Made by a program: the position numbers and the translations under genes. Under the pieces are notes generated by a model. The model was given only the letters and a program-made list of their open reading frames with translations, was not told the origin of the DNA and ran no database searches. DNA of 64,000 nt from Antarctobacter albus (GTDB lineage: Bacteria; Pseudomonadota; Alphaproteobacteria; Rhodobacterales; Rhodobacteraceae), in NCBI RefSeq assembly GCF_900101505.1, contig NZ_FMZI01000015.1, forward strand, positions 44,789 to 108,788, given 5' to 3'. Below, in pieces: positions 18,155 to 28,053 of the stretch (its first letter is position 1; each line of letters begins with the position of its first letter).

Positions 18155-19756
18155 TCAGGCGCGCTGCGCGGGCGGAATATCGTCCATCATGTCGGGTTCG
18201 TCCGGCACGATCACGCGCTCTTCCAGGTCCTCTTTCGGAGCTACGAGCGGGTAGAGGTACAGGAAAGCCCCGATGATGACGTAGCCCACGGTGATCCCGT
18301 CGAACTGCGGCATCTGAAGGGTCGGCGCATGGATGATCCCCAGCGAGGACATCGCGGCAGCCGCCAGCGCAAAGGCCCCCGCCATGCGGAACCGCGCGTC
18401 GATCACGTCAGCCACGATGGCGCCCCAGATCAGCCCGGTCAGGATCGCCCCCTGGCTGAGCGCAAGATGCCCCTCGTAATGCGCGCCCTCCATCAACAGG
18501 GCGGCGGTCAGGTTCGCATCCCCCAGGGCGGGCAGCCCTTCGACCCCGCTGCTGCGCAGCGCGTTCATCAGCGAGCCCCATTTGACCATCAGGAACTCCG
18601 AGATATGCGGCAGGATGGCAAAGGACACGGCGGCCATGTGCATCGGCTTGATCGACCAGGCGGTGTTGGTGATCAGGCTGACCGAGACGAAGACCAGCAC
18701 GGGCGCCGCGGCGGCAATCGGGATCAACCCGGCCAGGAAGGACAGGAAGCCCAGGAAGGCCGCGGCGGCGATCACAAGGGCAACCCCGACGATATAGCCG
18801 GCATGCGCATCCAGCCGCTTGTATGCCGGGTGACCGATGTAGACCGTGGTCGGGAAAGGGGAACCGAAGACGGCGCCGATCATCGTGCCCGCCCCGTCCG
18901 TCACCTGGCACAGGCCCACGGGATAGCTGTCCCCGGCGGCCTCGGCGCTCTCGACGTTGTTCATCGTCTCGATGAAGTTGTAGATCTGCACCGGGATCAG
19001 CACCAGGAACAACTCGGGGTTGGCGAACAGGTACTGGATGCCCGCGATCATGTCGCCGATATAGGGCACCGGCGGATAGGCCCCGACGCCGGAGAAATCG
19101 AACTTTGCCTCGCCCAGAACGATGGCGATCACCGTGCCGGCGCCGATGGCCACAAGGCCCGCGGGCACGTTGCCCGGCAGGCGGAACCGCCCGATCAGCC
19201 CCCAGAGGATGAACAACAACGAGGTGAAGCCGATGACCGGGTTTTCAAAGATCTCGGCCAGCGGCACCGACCCGATAAAGACCAGAGCGATACCGCAGAG
19301 CGTGCCCAGCATCCCCGCGCGCGGCGTGATACGTTTGAGGTAGGGGCCGACCACGGCGCCCAGCGCCGCCACGATCCCGCCCATGAACCCCGCACCGATG
19401 CCCACCTGCCAGGCCAGCAACGGATCCTGCGTCGCCCAGTAGATTGGGCCAATGACGCCAAAGAGATAGACGAACATTACCGGCGTCGAGATGCCGTAGG
19501 GCAATGCGGTCACGTCCCGGCCCTGCCGCGTCGCCGCCCATTTCGCCATGAGCGTGTAAACCGCGACGCCCGCCAGGATTGCCACCGCAGCGCCCGGCAC
19601 GATGCGGCCATAGACGATCTCCGGCGGCATCTGGAACACGAACTGACAGACCCCGGACAGGATCAGCAGGTTCACGAGGTTGTCGGTGAACAGCGCCCAG
19701 AAGGCGCTGAAATCGCTGCGTGTAAACAGCCTGTAGCTATAGGTTCCCCCGTCCAT
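18155..19756 (-). CDS. NCS2/AzgA-type purine permease
   Basis: 533 residues from the ATG at 19756 (GAGGAGGAAGCCGTC just upstream). About 12 to 14 hydrophobic helices; GLALPYGIST-like ALPYGISTPVMF, FGSPFPTTVYIGHPAYK and VQIYNFIETMNNVESAEAAG are typical of the nucleobase permease superfamily. Located between xdhC and guaD, it most likely imports xanthine, hypoxanthine or guanine with protons (inference from context). The C-terminal tail is acidic (DEPDMMDDI). Confidence 0.88.
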   Translation of the reverse strand: MDGGTYSYRLFTRSDFSAFWALFTDNLVNLLILSGVCQFVFQMPPEIVYGRIVPGAAVAILAGVAVYTLMAKWAATRQGRDVTALPYGISTPVMFVYLFGVIGPIYWATQDPLLAWQVGIGAGFMGGIVAALGAVVGPYLKRITPRAGMLGTLCGIALVFIGSVPLAEIFENPVIGFTSLLFILWGLIGRFRLPGNVPAGLVAIGAGTVIAIVLGEAKFDFSGVGAYPPVPYIGDMIAGIQYLFANPELFLVLIPVQIYNFIETMNNVESAEAAGDSYPVGLCQVTDGAGTMIGAVFGSPFPTTVYIGHPAYKRLDAHAGYIVGVALVIAAAAFLGFLSFLAGLIPIAAAAPVLVFVSVSLITNTAWSIKPMHMAAVSFAILPHISEFLMVKWGSLMNALRSSGVEGLPALGDANLTAALLMEGAHYEGHLALSQGAILTGLIWGAIVADVIDARFRMAGAFALAAAAMSSLGIIHAPTLQMPQFDGITVGYVIIGAFLYLYPLVAPKEDLEERVIVPDEPDMMDDIPPAQRA

Positions 19757-19800
19757 GACGGCTTCCTCCTCCGATATGACCAGTCCCAGGGCCCGAGGGA

Positions 19801-20682
19801 TCAGGCCCACATTCCTCTCTGGTCGTGGTGATGGCCCGACCGGGGCGTTGGCCCCGTCTCCCTTGGACCGGCTGCGGCAGGTTCAGAGGTCAATTCAGCC
19901 ATGACTTCGGCCACGACAAAGGCCGCGATCAGGCTGGGCCGCTTGTCGCGGCTACCGCTTGCCCCGATGGGGCAAATCAGTTTGTCGATGTCGCCGCTCT
20001 CGCAGTTCCGGCGCATCCAGTTCTTGAATTTCACCCGCTTGGTGGCAGAGCCGATCATGCCGACATAGGCCGCGTCACCACGTTCCAGGGCGGATGAGGC
20101 CAGCAGGAAATCCAGCGCGTGATCATGGGTCAGCACGATAAAGGCGCTGCCCTCCGGGGCCGTCATGATGTCGATCTCGGGGATCGCGCGGACCCGGGTA
20201 TCCACATCCGCCGAACACAGGGCGATTTCCTCTGGCCGGGTGTCGATCACGACGCAGTGCACGGGCAGATGCTGCAACAGATCGGCCAGCGCGCGGCCCA
20301 CGTGTCCGGCACCCAGAACGTAGACATGCGGGCGCGTCTCAGTGGCCTCGCTGTCACGCCGGATCGCCGCGCGCATGTCCGAGCCGCGCATCCGCGTCAG
20401 GGTCATCTCGACCCGCCCACCACAGCATTGGCCGATCTCGGGGCCCAGCGGCAGGTCCAGCGACTGGCTCAGATCCCCGTCCCGCAACATCTCGCGGGCG
20501 GTTTCGATCGCGCGGTATTCCAGTTGTCCGCCCCCGATGGTGCCCCAGAGGGCCGCGGCGGCGACGAACATCTCTGTCCCCTCCCCGCGCGGGGAAGAGC
20601 CGCGCACGCGGCTCAGCTCCACGCGAACAACCGCCTTTTCCGCGCCGAGGAATTCCGCCAATGACCTGACTGCGGATGCCAT
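19801..20682 (-). CDS. xdhC: Xanthine dehydrogenase accessory protein XdhC
   Basis: 293 residues. N-terminal XdhC/CoxI motif (VELSRVRGSSPRGEGTEMFV, GGGQLEYRAI, CCGGRVEM) and a C-terminal Rossmann-like domain (YVLGAGHVGRALADLL, VIDTRPE, YVGMIGSATKRVKF, CPIGASGSRDKRPSLIA). In the family it binds and inserts the sulfurated molybdenum cofactor into xanthine dehydrogenase. It starts 4 bp after xdhB and ends 44 bp before the permease start. Confidence 0.93.
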   Translation of the reverse strand: MASAVRSLAEFLGAEKAVVRVELSRVRGSSPRGEGTEMFVAAAALWGTIGGGQLEYRAIETAREMLRDGDLSQSLDLPLGPEIGQCCGGRVEMTLTRMRGSDMRAAIRRDSEATETRPHVYVLGAGHVGRALADLLQHLPVHCVVIDTRPEEIALCSADVDTRVRAIPEIDIMTAPEGSAFIVLTHDHALDFLLASSALERGDAAYVGMIGSATKRVKFKNWMRRNCESGDIDKLICPIGASGSRDKRPSLIAAFVVAEVMAELTSEPAAAGPRETGPTPRSGHHHDQRGMWA

Positions 20683-20686
20683 CGGA

Positions 20687-23005
20687 TCACCCCCCGGCCT
20701 GCAGGCGTGTGACGGCCATCAGTACGCGTTCCGGCGTGGCCGGGGCATCGAGGCGCGGACAGACCCGGTAGTCCGCGACAGAGGCCACCGCCATCGACAG
20801 CGCCTCGAACACGGAGATGCCCAGCATGAAGGGCGGCTCACCCACGGCCTTGGACCGCTTGATCGTCAGCTCGCGGTTTTCCGACCAGTCGGCAAGGTTC
20901 ACGTTGAAGACACGCGGCCGGTCCGAGGCCAACGGGATCTTGTAGGTTGAGGGCGCGTGTGTCCGCAGCCGGCCCGCGTCATCCCACCAGAGTTCCTCGC
21001 TGGTCAGCCAGCCCATGCCCTGCACAAAGGCGCCTTCGACCTGGCCCTTGTCCAGCACCGGGTTCAGCGAGCGGCCCACGTCATGCAGGATGTCCGTCCG
21101 GTCGATCCGGTATTCCCCGGTCAGCGTGTCGATGGTGACCTCGGAACAGGAGGCGCCATAGGCGAAATAGTAGAACGGGCGCCCCTGCCCCTTGTCGCGG
21201 TCCCAGTGGATCTTGGGCGTCTTGTAGAACCCCGCCGCCGACAGCTGTACCCGCGCCATGTAGGCGGCCTTGATGAAGGCATCAAAGGGCAGCACCTCGT
21301 CGCCGATATGCACCTGGTTGGCCAGGAACCGGACGGCCTCTGGTTCGACGCCCCATTTTTCGGCGGCGAATTCCACCAGCCGCGCCTTGATCTGCTCGAC
21401 CGCGTTCAGCGCCGCCATGCCGTTCAGGTCCGATCCCGAAGAGGCCGCGGTGGCCGAGGTATTCGGCACTTTCTCCGTCGTGGTCTTGGTGATCTTGATA
21501 CGCTCGAAATCGACCTGGAAGGCATCGGCCACAACCTGCGCCACCTTGGTGTTCAGGCCCTGCCCCATCTCCGTCCCGCCGTGGTTCAGGTGGATGGAGC
21601 CGTCGTTGTAGACATGCACCAAGGCGCCCGCCTGATTGTACCAGGTGGCGGTAAAGGAGATGCCGAATTTCACCGGCGTCAGCGCGATGCCCTTTTTCAG
21701 CACCGGCGAGGTCCGGTTGTACTCAATGATCTCGGCACGGCGGCGGCGGTACTCGGCGCTGTCTTCCAGTTCCCCCACCAGTCGATCAAGGATGTTGTCT
21801 TCGACCTTCTGGTAATAGGGCGTCACGTCACGGCCCTTTAACCCGTAGAAATTCGCCTTGCGGACATCCAGCGGGTCCTGCCCGGTGGCATAGGCGATCT
21901 CCTCGATGATGCGCTCGGCAGCGATGACACCCTGCGGGCCGCCAAAGCCGCGGAATGCGGTGTTCGACACCGTGTTCGTCTTCATCGGGCGCGAGGTCAG
22001 CCGCACGTTGGGGTAGAAATAGGCATTGTCCGCGTGGAACAAGGCCCGGTCCGTGACCGGCCCCGACAGGTCCGAGGAATAGCCGCAGCGCGCGGCAAAG
22101 CAGCCCTCGACCGCCTCGATCCTGCCCGCATTGTCAAAACTCACGTCATAGTCGATCACGAAATCATGGCGCTTGCCCGTGGCGGTCATGTCCTGATCGC
22201 GGTCGGGGCGGATCTTGACCGCGCGGTTCCATTTCTTCGCGGCCACGGCGGCGACGGCACAGAACAGGTTCATCTGGCTTTCCTTGCCGCCGAACCCGCC
22301 GCCCATGCGCCGCACGTTCACCGTGACGGCATTGGACGGCACGCCAAGCACATGGGCCACCATGTGCTGAGCCTCCGACGGGTGCTGGGTCGAGCTGTAG
22401 ACCTGCACATCGTCGTCCTCGCCCGGAATGGCGCAGGCGATATGACCTTCAAGGTACATGTGGTCCTGGCCACCGACCTGCATCCGGCCCTTGATGCGGT
22501 TGGGTGCCGCGTCGCGCCCGGTCTCCACGTCGCCGCGTTCCAGTTTCAGCGGCGCGGTGACGTGCGGGTATCCCGCGTCGATGGCCGCCTGCGGGTCCAG
22601 CGCGTGGGGCAGCACCTCGCAATCCACCTCGGCCAGTGCGGCGGCCCGGCGGGCCGCGTCGCGGGTTTCCGCGATGACCGCAAACAAGGGCTGGCCGTGG
22701 AACTCGATCTTTTCCGTGGGAAAGACCGGCTCGTCATGTTGGCCCGTGGGGCTGATGTCGTTGACGCCGGGGATGTCCTCGGCGGTCAGCACGCCGACGA
22801 CGCCGGGGGCGGACCGGACGGCGGTCAGGTCGAGCCCCTTCAGCCGCGCGTGGGCCACGTCCGAAACGCCCAGGTAGGCGTGCAGCGTGCCTTCGGGCAG
22901 GGCAATATCGTCGGTGTAGTCGGCGCGCCCGGTAACATGCTTGGCAGCGCTGTCATGGATGCGGTCCTGGTGAACGGCGCCGGTGATGGTCACGTTGTCT
23001 TTCAT
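20687..23005 (-). CDS. xdhB: Xanthine dehydrogenase, molybdopterin-binding subunit
   Basis: 772 residues, normal for the large subunit of the bacterial two-subunit enzyme. MGGGFGGKESQ (Mo-pterin site), AFRGFGGPQGV, GTEMGQGLNTKVAQV and GEPPFMLGISVFEALS carry the conserved molybdopterin and catalytic Glu regions. Partner of xdhA, which ends 13 bp upstream. The complex oxidises hypoxanthine and xanthine to urate with NAD. Confidence 0.95.
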   Translation of the reverse strand: MKDNVTITGAVHQDRIHDSAAKHVTGRADYTDDIALPEGTLHAYLGVSDVAHARLKGLDLTAVRSAPGVVGVLTAEDIPGVNDISPTGQHDEPVFPTEKIEFHGQPLFAVIAETRDAARRAAALAEVDCEVLPHALDPQAAIDAGYPHVTAPLKLERGDVETGRDAAPNRIKGRMQVGGQDHMYLEGHIACAIPGEDDDVQVYSSTQHPSEAQHMVAHVLGVPSNAVTVNVRRMGGGFGGKESQMNLFCAVAAVAAKKWNRAVKIRPDRDQDMTATGKRHDFVIDYDVSFDNAGRIEAVEGCFAARCGYSSDLSGPVTDRALFHADNAYFYPNVRLTSRPMKTNTVSNTAFRGFGGPQGVIAAERIIEEIAYATGQDPLDVRKANFYGLKGRDVTPYYQKVEDNILDRLVGELEDSAEYRRRRAEIIEYNRTSPVLKKGIALTPVKFGISFTATWYNQAGALVHVYNDGSIHLNHGGTEMGQGLNTKVAQVVADAFQVDFERIKITKTTTEKVPNTSATAASSGSDLNGMAALNAVEQIKARLVEFAAEKWGVEPEAVRFLANQVHIGDEVLPFDAFIKAAYMARVQLSAAGFYKTPKIHWDRDKGQGRPFYYFAYGASCSEVTIDTLTGEYRIDRTDILHDVGRSLNPVLDKGQVEGAFVQGMGWLTSEELWWDDAGRLRTHAPSTYKIPLASDRPRVFNVNLADWSENRELTIKRSKAVGEPPFMLGISVFEALSMAVASVADYRVCPRLDAPATPERVLMAVTRLQAGG

Positions 23006-23018
23006 CTGGATATCCTCC

Positions 23019-24482
23019 TCAGGCCGTTGCCAGTTGCACGGGCGCGTCCGTCGCCGCGTCGTTTTCCAGGAAGAACCGGCGCAGCAGGTTGCCCGCCGAA
23101 AGGCTGCGGTAATCGGACGAGGCGCGCCAATCGCTCAGCGGCGTGAAATCCTGCGCCAGCGCAGCGGCGGCCTTGGCAAAGACCTCTTCGGACCAAGCCT
23201 GTCCCAGCAGCGCGCTTTCGGCATGGGCGGCCCGTTTCGGCGTGGCGGCCATGCCGCCAAAGGCGATCCGGCAATCCGTGATCCGGCCCTCCGTGACCGT
23301 CACGCGGATGCCCGCCGCGACCGATGAAATATCCTCGTCCCGACGCTTGGAGATCTTGTAGGCGGCGTGGCGCTCGCCGGGCTGCGGCAGCGGAACGCGG
23401 AGAACCTCGACAAATTCGCCCGCCTTCCGGTCCTGCTTGCCGTAGTCGATAAAGAACTCCTGCAGCGGCAGAACACGACGGGCGTCGCCCTTGCGCAGGG
23501 TGATCTCTGCCCCCAGCGCGATCAGCACCGGAGGCGTGTCCCCGATGGGCGAGCCATTGGCGATATTGCCGCCCACGGTCCCCATGTTGCGCACCTGCCA
23601 GCCAGCGATCCGGTCCCAGTAGCCGGCCAGGTGCGGAAAGGCCCCTGTCAGCATCTCCTGGCACTCGGAATAGCTGGCCCCGGCCCCGATCCAGAGCGCG
23701 CCGTCGCGGGTCTCGACCGTCTTCAGACCCTCGAGGTGGCCGGTAAAGATCGCTGGGCCGATGGGCCGCAGGAATTTCGTCACCCACAGACCGACGTCCG
23801 TGGCCCCGGCGACGATGGTCGCGCCGGGATATTCCAGCAGGCAGGCGGCCAGATCGTCTACGTCGGAAGGCAGGATCGCACGATTGCCCTCGGGGCCGGT
23901 CTCGACCCTTTGGCCATCGCGCAGGGCGGTCAGCCGCGCGGTGATCTCTTCACGTTCGCGGGCGATCGGGTCGGCAGCCGGGGAGCCGTAACGGCTGATC
24001 GCGACGGCGGCGCGGATGATCGGTGCGTAGCCCGTGCAGCGGCAGAGATTACCCTGCAACGCGGTTTCCACCTGGGCCTCCGTCGGCTCGGGCACTTCCA
24101 TCCAGAGCGCATAGAGCGACATGACAAAGCCCGGCGTGCAAAACCCGCACTGGCTGCCGTGATGGTCGACCATCGCCTGTTGCACAGGGTGCAATCCGTC
24201 GTCCGCGCCGCGAAGGTGTTCGACGGTCACGACGTGGCACCCATCCAGCGAGGCCAGGAAGCGAATGCAGGCATTGACCGGGTCATAGCGCAACCCGTCC
24301 GCGGTCAGACGCCCCACCAGCACCGTGCAGGCGCCGCAATCGCCTTCGGCGCAGCCTTCCTTGGTGCCGGTCAGACGGCGATCCAGCCGCAGGTAATCCA
24401 GCAGCGTGCGGTCGGCGCCCACGTCGCTGACAGAGACATCGCGGCCGTTCAGAATGAAACGGATCTCGGATCGGTGCGGCAT
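23019..24482 (-). CDS. xdhA: Xanthine dehydrogenase, FeS/FAD subunit
   Basis: 487 residues from the ATG at 24482 (AGGGAGGAAGTC upstream). Two 2Fe-2S sites: CAEGDCGACTVLVG near residue 43 and CGFCTPGFVMSLYAL ... CRCTGYAPII near 110-150. The FAD-binding domain follows (VAGATDVGLWVTK, TVGGNIANGSPIGDTPP). It carries electrons from the Mo site to FAD and NAD. First gene of the minus-strand purine operon and divergent from a LysR regulator. Confidence 0.95.
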   Translation of the reverse strand: MPHRSEIRFILNGRDVSVSDVGADRTLLDYLRLDRRLTGTKEGCAEGDCGACTVLVGRLTADGLRYDPVNACIRFLASLDGCHVVTVEHLRGADDGLHPVQQAMVDHHGSQCGFCTPGFVMSLYALWMEVPEPTEAQVETALQGNLCRCTGYAPIIRAAVAISRYGSPAADPIAREREEITARLTALRDGQRVETGPEGNRAILPSDVDDLAACLLEYPGATIVAGATDVGLWVTKFLRPIGPAIFTGHLEGLKTVETRDGALWIGAGASYSECQEMLTGAFPHLAGYWDRIAGWQVRNMGTVGGNIANGSPIGDTPPVLIALGAEITLRKGDARRVLPLQEFFIDYGKQDRKAGEFVEVLRVPLPQPGERHAAYKISKRRDEDISSVAAGIRVTVTEGRITDCRIAFGGMAATPKRAAHAESALLGQAWSEEVFAKAAAALAQDFTPLSDWRASSDYRSLSAGNLLRRFFLENDAATDAPVQLATA

Positions 24483-24576
24483 GACTTCCTCCCTGAAGAC
24501 TCGCTGGATTGCGGGGTTGTCCGGAAGGTTACAGGCGGGATTAGCGTCAAAAAACACCTGTAAGCGGCAAATACTT

Positions 24577-24591
24577 TCAACACGGCGTTGA
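24577..24591. promoter_or_regulatory. Inverted repeat in the xdhA/LysR intergenic region
   Basis: TCAAC-ACGGC-GTTGA is a perfect 5+5 dyad centred in the 162-bp divergent promoter region. Its size and place fit a LysR-type operator controlling both the purine operon and the regulator, though the T-N11-A form is not exact. The rest of the gap holds no gene. Confidence 0.45.
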
Positions 24592-24644
24592 TAATCAGTG
24601 GCAAGCCTGCAAGGCTGTCACGGGTCTTACCCGGGGGTAACACC

Positions 24645-25568
24645 ATGTCCTATATCGAAAGCCTACAGGTGTTTGTCCGCGTCACGGAACTGGGCAGCAT
24701 CACCTCTGGCGGGCGTGACCTGCGCCTGACGCCGGCTGTGGCCAGCAAGCGGATCAAGGAGTTGGAGCGCCGGCTGGGCGTGCGGCTGTTCAACCGCACG
24801 ACCCGTTCGATCACGCCGACAGAGGTGGGCCGCGTCTTTTACGAGGAGGCGCGCAGGGTGTTGCAGGCGCTGGAAAGCGCCGAGGCGCGGGTGGCCAGTT
24901 TCTCGGACACCCCGCGCGGTGCGCTGCGGGTAACGGCCCCCCTGGGCGTCGGCCGGCGGATCGTGGCGCCGCTGGTGCCCGAGTTCACCGACACCTACCC
25001 GGAGACAGAGGTGCGAATGCGCCTCTCGGACCGGCGGGTCGACATCCTGGCGGACGGGCAGGACGTGGCATTCTTTATCGGCGCGCCGCAGGACAGCAAC
25101 ATGAAGCTGCGCAAGATCGCCGATTGCGCCCGGGTCCTCTGTGCCTCGCCGGACTACCTGCGCGCGGCGGGCACGCCCGTGCAGCCCGAAGACCTGTTGA
25201 ACCAGAACCACAACTGCCTGTTGCTGCGCTATCCGCGTTCGCCCGAGTATTTCTGGACCCTGAACACCGCCGGCGGCCCCCTGAAACTGGAGGTGCGCGG
25301 CCAGTTCGATGCCGACGATGGCGATGTTCTGACTGACTGGGCACTGGCCGGACGCGGGATCGTCAACAAGCCCCGTTTTGACGTCGCCCATCACCTGGCA
25401 GAGGGGCGGCTGATCGAGATCCTACCCGACACGCCGCCCCTGCCGATGATCTTTGGTTGTCTCTACCCGCACAAGAAACTGCAGGACCCGAAGGTCCGGC
25501 TGTTCGTCGAACATGTCGTCACCCGCAGCAAGGCCTTGCTGTCGGGGGCAGAGACGGTGCCGGCCTAG
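24645..25568 (+). CDS. LysR-family transcriptional regulator (probable purine operon regulator)
   Basis: 307 residues from the ATG at 24645. N-terminal winged HTH (MSYIESLQVFVRVTELGSIT, LTPAVASKRIKELERRLGVR, LFNRTTRSITPTEVG) and a periplasmic-binding-like effector domain. Divergent from xdhA, so probably regulates purine oxidation; the effector is unknown. Its stop overlaps the convergent RidA gene stop by 4 bp through a shared CTAG. Confidence 0.88.
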   Translation: MSYIESLQVFVRVTELGSITSGGRDLRLTPAVASKRIKELERRLGVRLFNRTTRSITPTEVGRVFYEEARRVLQALESAEARVASFSDTPRGALRVTAPLGVGRRIVAPLVPEFTDTYPETEVRMRLSDRRVDILADGQDVAFFIGAPQDSNMKLRKIADCARVLCASPDYLRAAGTPVQPEDLLNQNHNCLLLRYPRSPEYFWTLNTAGGPLKLEVRGQFDADDGDVLTDWALAGRGIVNKPRFDVAHHLAEGRLIEILPDTPPLPMIFGCLYPHKKLQDPKVRLFVEHVVTRSKALLSGAETVPA

Positions 25569-25915
25569 GCCTTCGCCGCGATGACGATAAATTCGACCTT
25601 GTAGTCCGGCGTCGCCAGCTTGGCCTCGCCGCAGGCGCGGGCGGGGGCGTGGCCCTCGGGCACCCATGCGTCCCAGACGGCGTTCATCTCGGCGAAATCG
25701 CCCATGTCCGCCAGCCAGATCACGCATTGCAGGATGCGGGTCTTGTCCGACCCTGCCTCCGCCAGAAGCGCGTCGATCTTTTCCAGGCAGTCCAGGGTCT
25801 GCTGCGTGACGCTGGCGCCCGCGGTGCCGACCTGGCCCGCCAGGTAGATCGTTTCGCCATGCGTCACGATCTGGCTCATGCGCTGGCCGGTATGGCTTCG
25901 GGTGATCTCTGTCAT
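25565..25915 (-). CDS. RidA/YjgF/UK114 family deaminase
   Basis: 116 residues with the family pattern: GETIYLAGQVGT, QTLDCLEKIDALLAEAGSDK, RILQCVIWLADMGDFAEMNAV, and near the C-terminus PARACGEAKLATPDYKVEFIVIAA; the conserved Arg/Glu substrate residues are present. RidA enzymes hydrolyse reactive enamine/imine intermediates released by flavin oxidases and PLP enzymes. As last gene of the minus-strand operon, 15 bp after an FAD amine oxidoreductase, it would clear the imines that enzyme makes (inference). Confidence 0.9.
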   Translation of the reverse strand: MTEITRSHTGQRMSQIVTHGETIYLAGQVGTAGASVTQQTLDCLEKIDALLAEAGSDKTRILQCVIWLADMGDFAEMNAVWDAWVPEGHAPARACGEAKLATPDYKVEFIVIAAKA

Positions 25916-25930
25916 GTCTTGCCTCTTGGG

Positions 25931-27031
25931 TCAGGATTGGAACCGCGCCGGGGACAACGCCCCGATCACGGTTTCGGAAACGGGTGGGGCCATGTCGGTC
26001 ACAAGCCGGGCGGTGACGCGGGCCAACACGGGCGCCGTCTGTACTCCATAGCCCCCCTGCCCCGCCAGCCAGAAGAACCCCGGTTGATCGGGATCGTGGC
26101 CGACAACCGGCGTCCGGTCAGGTGTAAAGCTGCGCAGACCTGCCCAGGTATGTTCGACGCGGGTGACGGGCATCGTGACCGCCTGTTCGAACCGGTGCAG
26201 CCCCTCTGCCAGCACCATGTCGTCGGCCCAGGCGTCATGCGGTTCCACCGGATCCTCGTCGGCGGGGCTGACCATCAGCTTGCCCGCCTCGGGCTTGGCG
26301 TACCACTGCTCCGAGGCCGATACGAACAGCGGCCAGCGGCTGACGTCGTGATCCTCCGGCGCGGGCAGGATCGCCGCCGAGCGCCGCAAGGGATGCATCG
26401 GGATGGGCCGGACGCCAGCAAGCGTCGCCACCTGCGCCGCCCAGGCCCCGGCGGCATTGACGATCAGCGGCGCGCGGTATTCCTGCGTGCCGGCGGTGAC
26501 GACCCATTGGCCACCGTCGCGCCGGATCTCCGTCACCTGCGCGCCTGTCTCGATCCGGCCACCGCGACGGCGCAAGAGCCGCGCGTAGCCGTTCAACATC
26601 CGGTCGACGTCGATGTCCTGTGCGTCCCATTCGATCACCGCCGCGGCGATCAGTTCGGGCCGCAGGATCGGCACCAGTTCCGCGGCCTGCGCGGCACTCA
26701 GCCGTTCCAGCCCCTGCGCCTCGGCGCAATAGTCCTCCAGCGTGGCCAGTTCTTCCTCGGTGGCCAGCATCATCTCGCCGCGTGGCGACAGCAGGCTGTT
26801 GTCCGAGACGCCCTCGGGCCGTTCCATCAACCCGGCGGACACCGCGTTCAGCGCGCGCAGGGTCGCGTTGCCGTAGTTTCGGATGAAGATCGCGGCGGAC
26901 CGGCCCGTGGAGTGATAGCCGATCTGGCGCTCCCCTTCGAGCACGGTCACCGACATCTCGGCGGCCAGTTCCGCGCCCGCGCTGACCCCCGCGATGCCCC
27001 CGCCGATCACGATGACTTCCGAGGGTGTCAC
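25931..27031 (-). CDS. FAD-dependent amine/amino-acid oxidoreductase (DAO family)
   Basis: 366 residues starting with GTG, overlapping the previous gene's stop (GTGA). Begins VIVIGGGIAGVSAGAELA, a Rossmann FAD motif, with FWLAGQGGYGVQTAPVLAR near the C-terminus, typical of the D-amino-acid oxidase / glycine oxidase superfamily. Substrate not known; the context (acetylpolyamine amidohydrolase-like enzyme, aminotransferase, polyamine-type ABC transporter) suggests an amine or amino acid derived from a diamine (inference). Confidence 0.88.
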   Translation of the reverse strand: MTPSEVIVIGGGIAGVSAGAELAAEMSVTVLEGERQIGYHSTGRSAAIFIRNYGNATLRALNAVSAGLMERPEGVSDNSLLSPRGEMMLATEEELATLEDYCAEAQGLERLSAAQAAELVPILRPELIAAAVIEWDAQDIDVDRMLNGYARLLRRRGGRIETGAQVTEIRRDGGQWVVTAGTQEYRAPLIVNAAGAWAAQVATLAGVRPIPMHPLRRSAAILPAPEDHDVSRWPLFVSASEQWYAKPEAGKLMVSPADEDPVEPHDAWADDMVLAEGLHRFEQAVTMPVTRVEHTWAGLRSFTPDRTPVVGHDPDQPGFFWLAGQGGYGVQTAPVLARVTARLVTDMAPPVSETVIGALSPARFQS

Positions 27032-28053
27032 ACGCCCTCCTGAAACCCGGTCAGGGTTTTGGTCAGGTTCGCGCCCAGCGTGTCCGAGAGGTATCCGCCC
27101 TCCTGCACGAAAAGAACCGGCAGGCCGGTGGCGGCAATGGCCGCACCAACCCGGGCAAAGCCATCCTGCGTGACGGCCAGCCCCTGAAAGGGATCGTCGA
27201 TCGAGGCATCGAGACCCAGTGCAATCACCAGCGCATCGGTGCCAAAGCTGCGCACCCGCCCCAGCGCCGTGTCCAGCGTCTTGAGGAAATCCGCATCCCC
27301 CGTGCCCCGCGCAAGCGGCAGGTTCAGGTTGCAGCCCATCCCGCGGCCCGCACCGCGTTCCTGCGCATGACCCCAGAAGAACGGGTAGAACCGCGTCGGG
27401 TCAGCGTGGATCGAGACGGTCAATACGTCGTCACGGTCATAGAACATACCCTGCGTGCCGTTGCCGTGGTGCACGTCCACGTCGAGGATCGCGGGGCGGA
27501 ACCCCTTGGCCCGCAGGCGTTCGGCGGCAATGCCAGAGTTGTTGAGGAAACAGAATCCCCCGGCCAGATCGGCAAAGGCATGGTGCCCCGGCGGACGCGA
27601 CAAGGCATAGACGGCGCGTTCGTCACCGGCGATCAGGTCGGCCCCGGTGATGGCGCTTTGCGCGGACCAATAGGCCGCCTCCCAGGTGCCTTCGGCGATG
27701 GGACAGGCAGTGTCGGCCTGGTGATAGCCGGCCTGCCCCACGGCGGATTTCGGATAACCGTCGCTGCGGCTGGCGGGGTGGATGTTGGGAATCACCTCTT
27801 CGCCCGCCCCCTCGATCCGGCGCCAGCGGGTATAGATGTTTTCCAGGAAAGTCAGGTATTCGGGCGTATGCACCGCCGCGATGGGGCCAAGGCCCGCGTC
27901 CTGCGGCGGTTGAAACGCACAGCCGGCCTCTTCGGCGGCGGCCTTCAGCACCTCGATCCGGCGCGGTTGCTCGGGGTTGGGCATGATCGCCCCGTTGGCC
28001 ATGAAATGCTTGGGATCATGGCGCCATTGGCGGTCGTCAAAGACGGCTTTCAT
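27028..28053 (-). CDS. Acetylpolyamine amidohydrolase / histone-deacetylase-family enzyme
   Basis: 341 residues from the ATG at 28053. Class II HDAC-type metal site: RPPGHHAFADLAGGFCFLNN, ILDVDVHHGNGTQGMFYDR and LGLDASIDDPF (Asp ligands), plus FVQEGGYLSDTLG. The opening FDDRQWRHDPKHFMANG is typical of bacterial acetylpolyamine amidohydrolases, which remove acetyl from acetylputrescine or acetylspermidine. Sits between a GNAT gene and an FAD oxidoreductase and overlaps both by 4 bp, so it is part of a tight catabolic operon. Confidence 0.9.
   Translation of the reverse strand: MKAVFDDRQWRHDPKHFMANGAIMPNPEQPRRIEVLKAAAEEAGCAFQPPQDAGLGPIAAVHTPEYLTFLENIYTRWRRIEGAGEEVIPNIHPASRSDGYPKSAVGQAGYHQADTACPIAEGTWEAAYWSAQSAITGADLIAGDERAVYALSRPPGHHAFADLAGGFCFLNNSGIAAERLRAKGFRPAILDVDVHHGNGTQGMFYDRDDVLTVSIHADPTRFYPFFWGHAQERGAGRGMGCNLNLPLARGTGDADFLKTLDTALGRVRSFGTDALVIALGLDASIDDPFQGLAVTQDGFARVGAAIAATGLPVLFVQEGGYLSDTLGANLTKTLTGFQEGV

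Noticed and set aside
16778..19831. Very long plus-strand open frame (over 1000 codons)
   Set aside because: It is the antisense shadow of guanine deaminase and the purine permease, which have clear family motifs, ribosome-binding sites and operon context.
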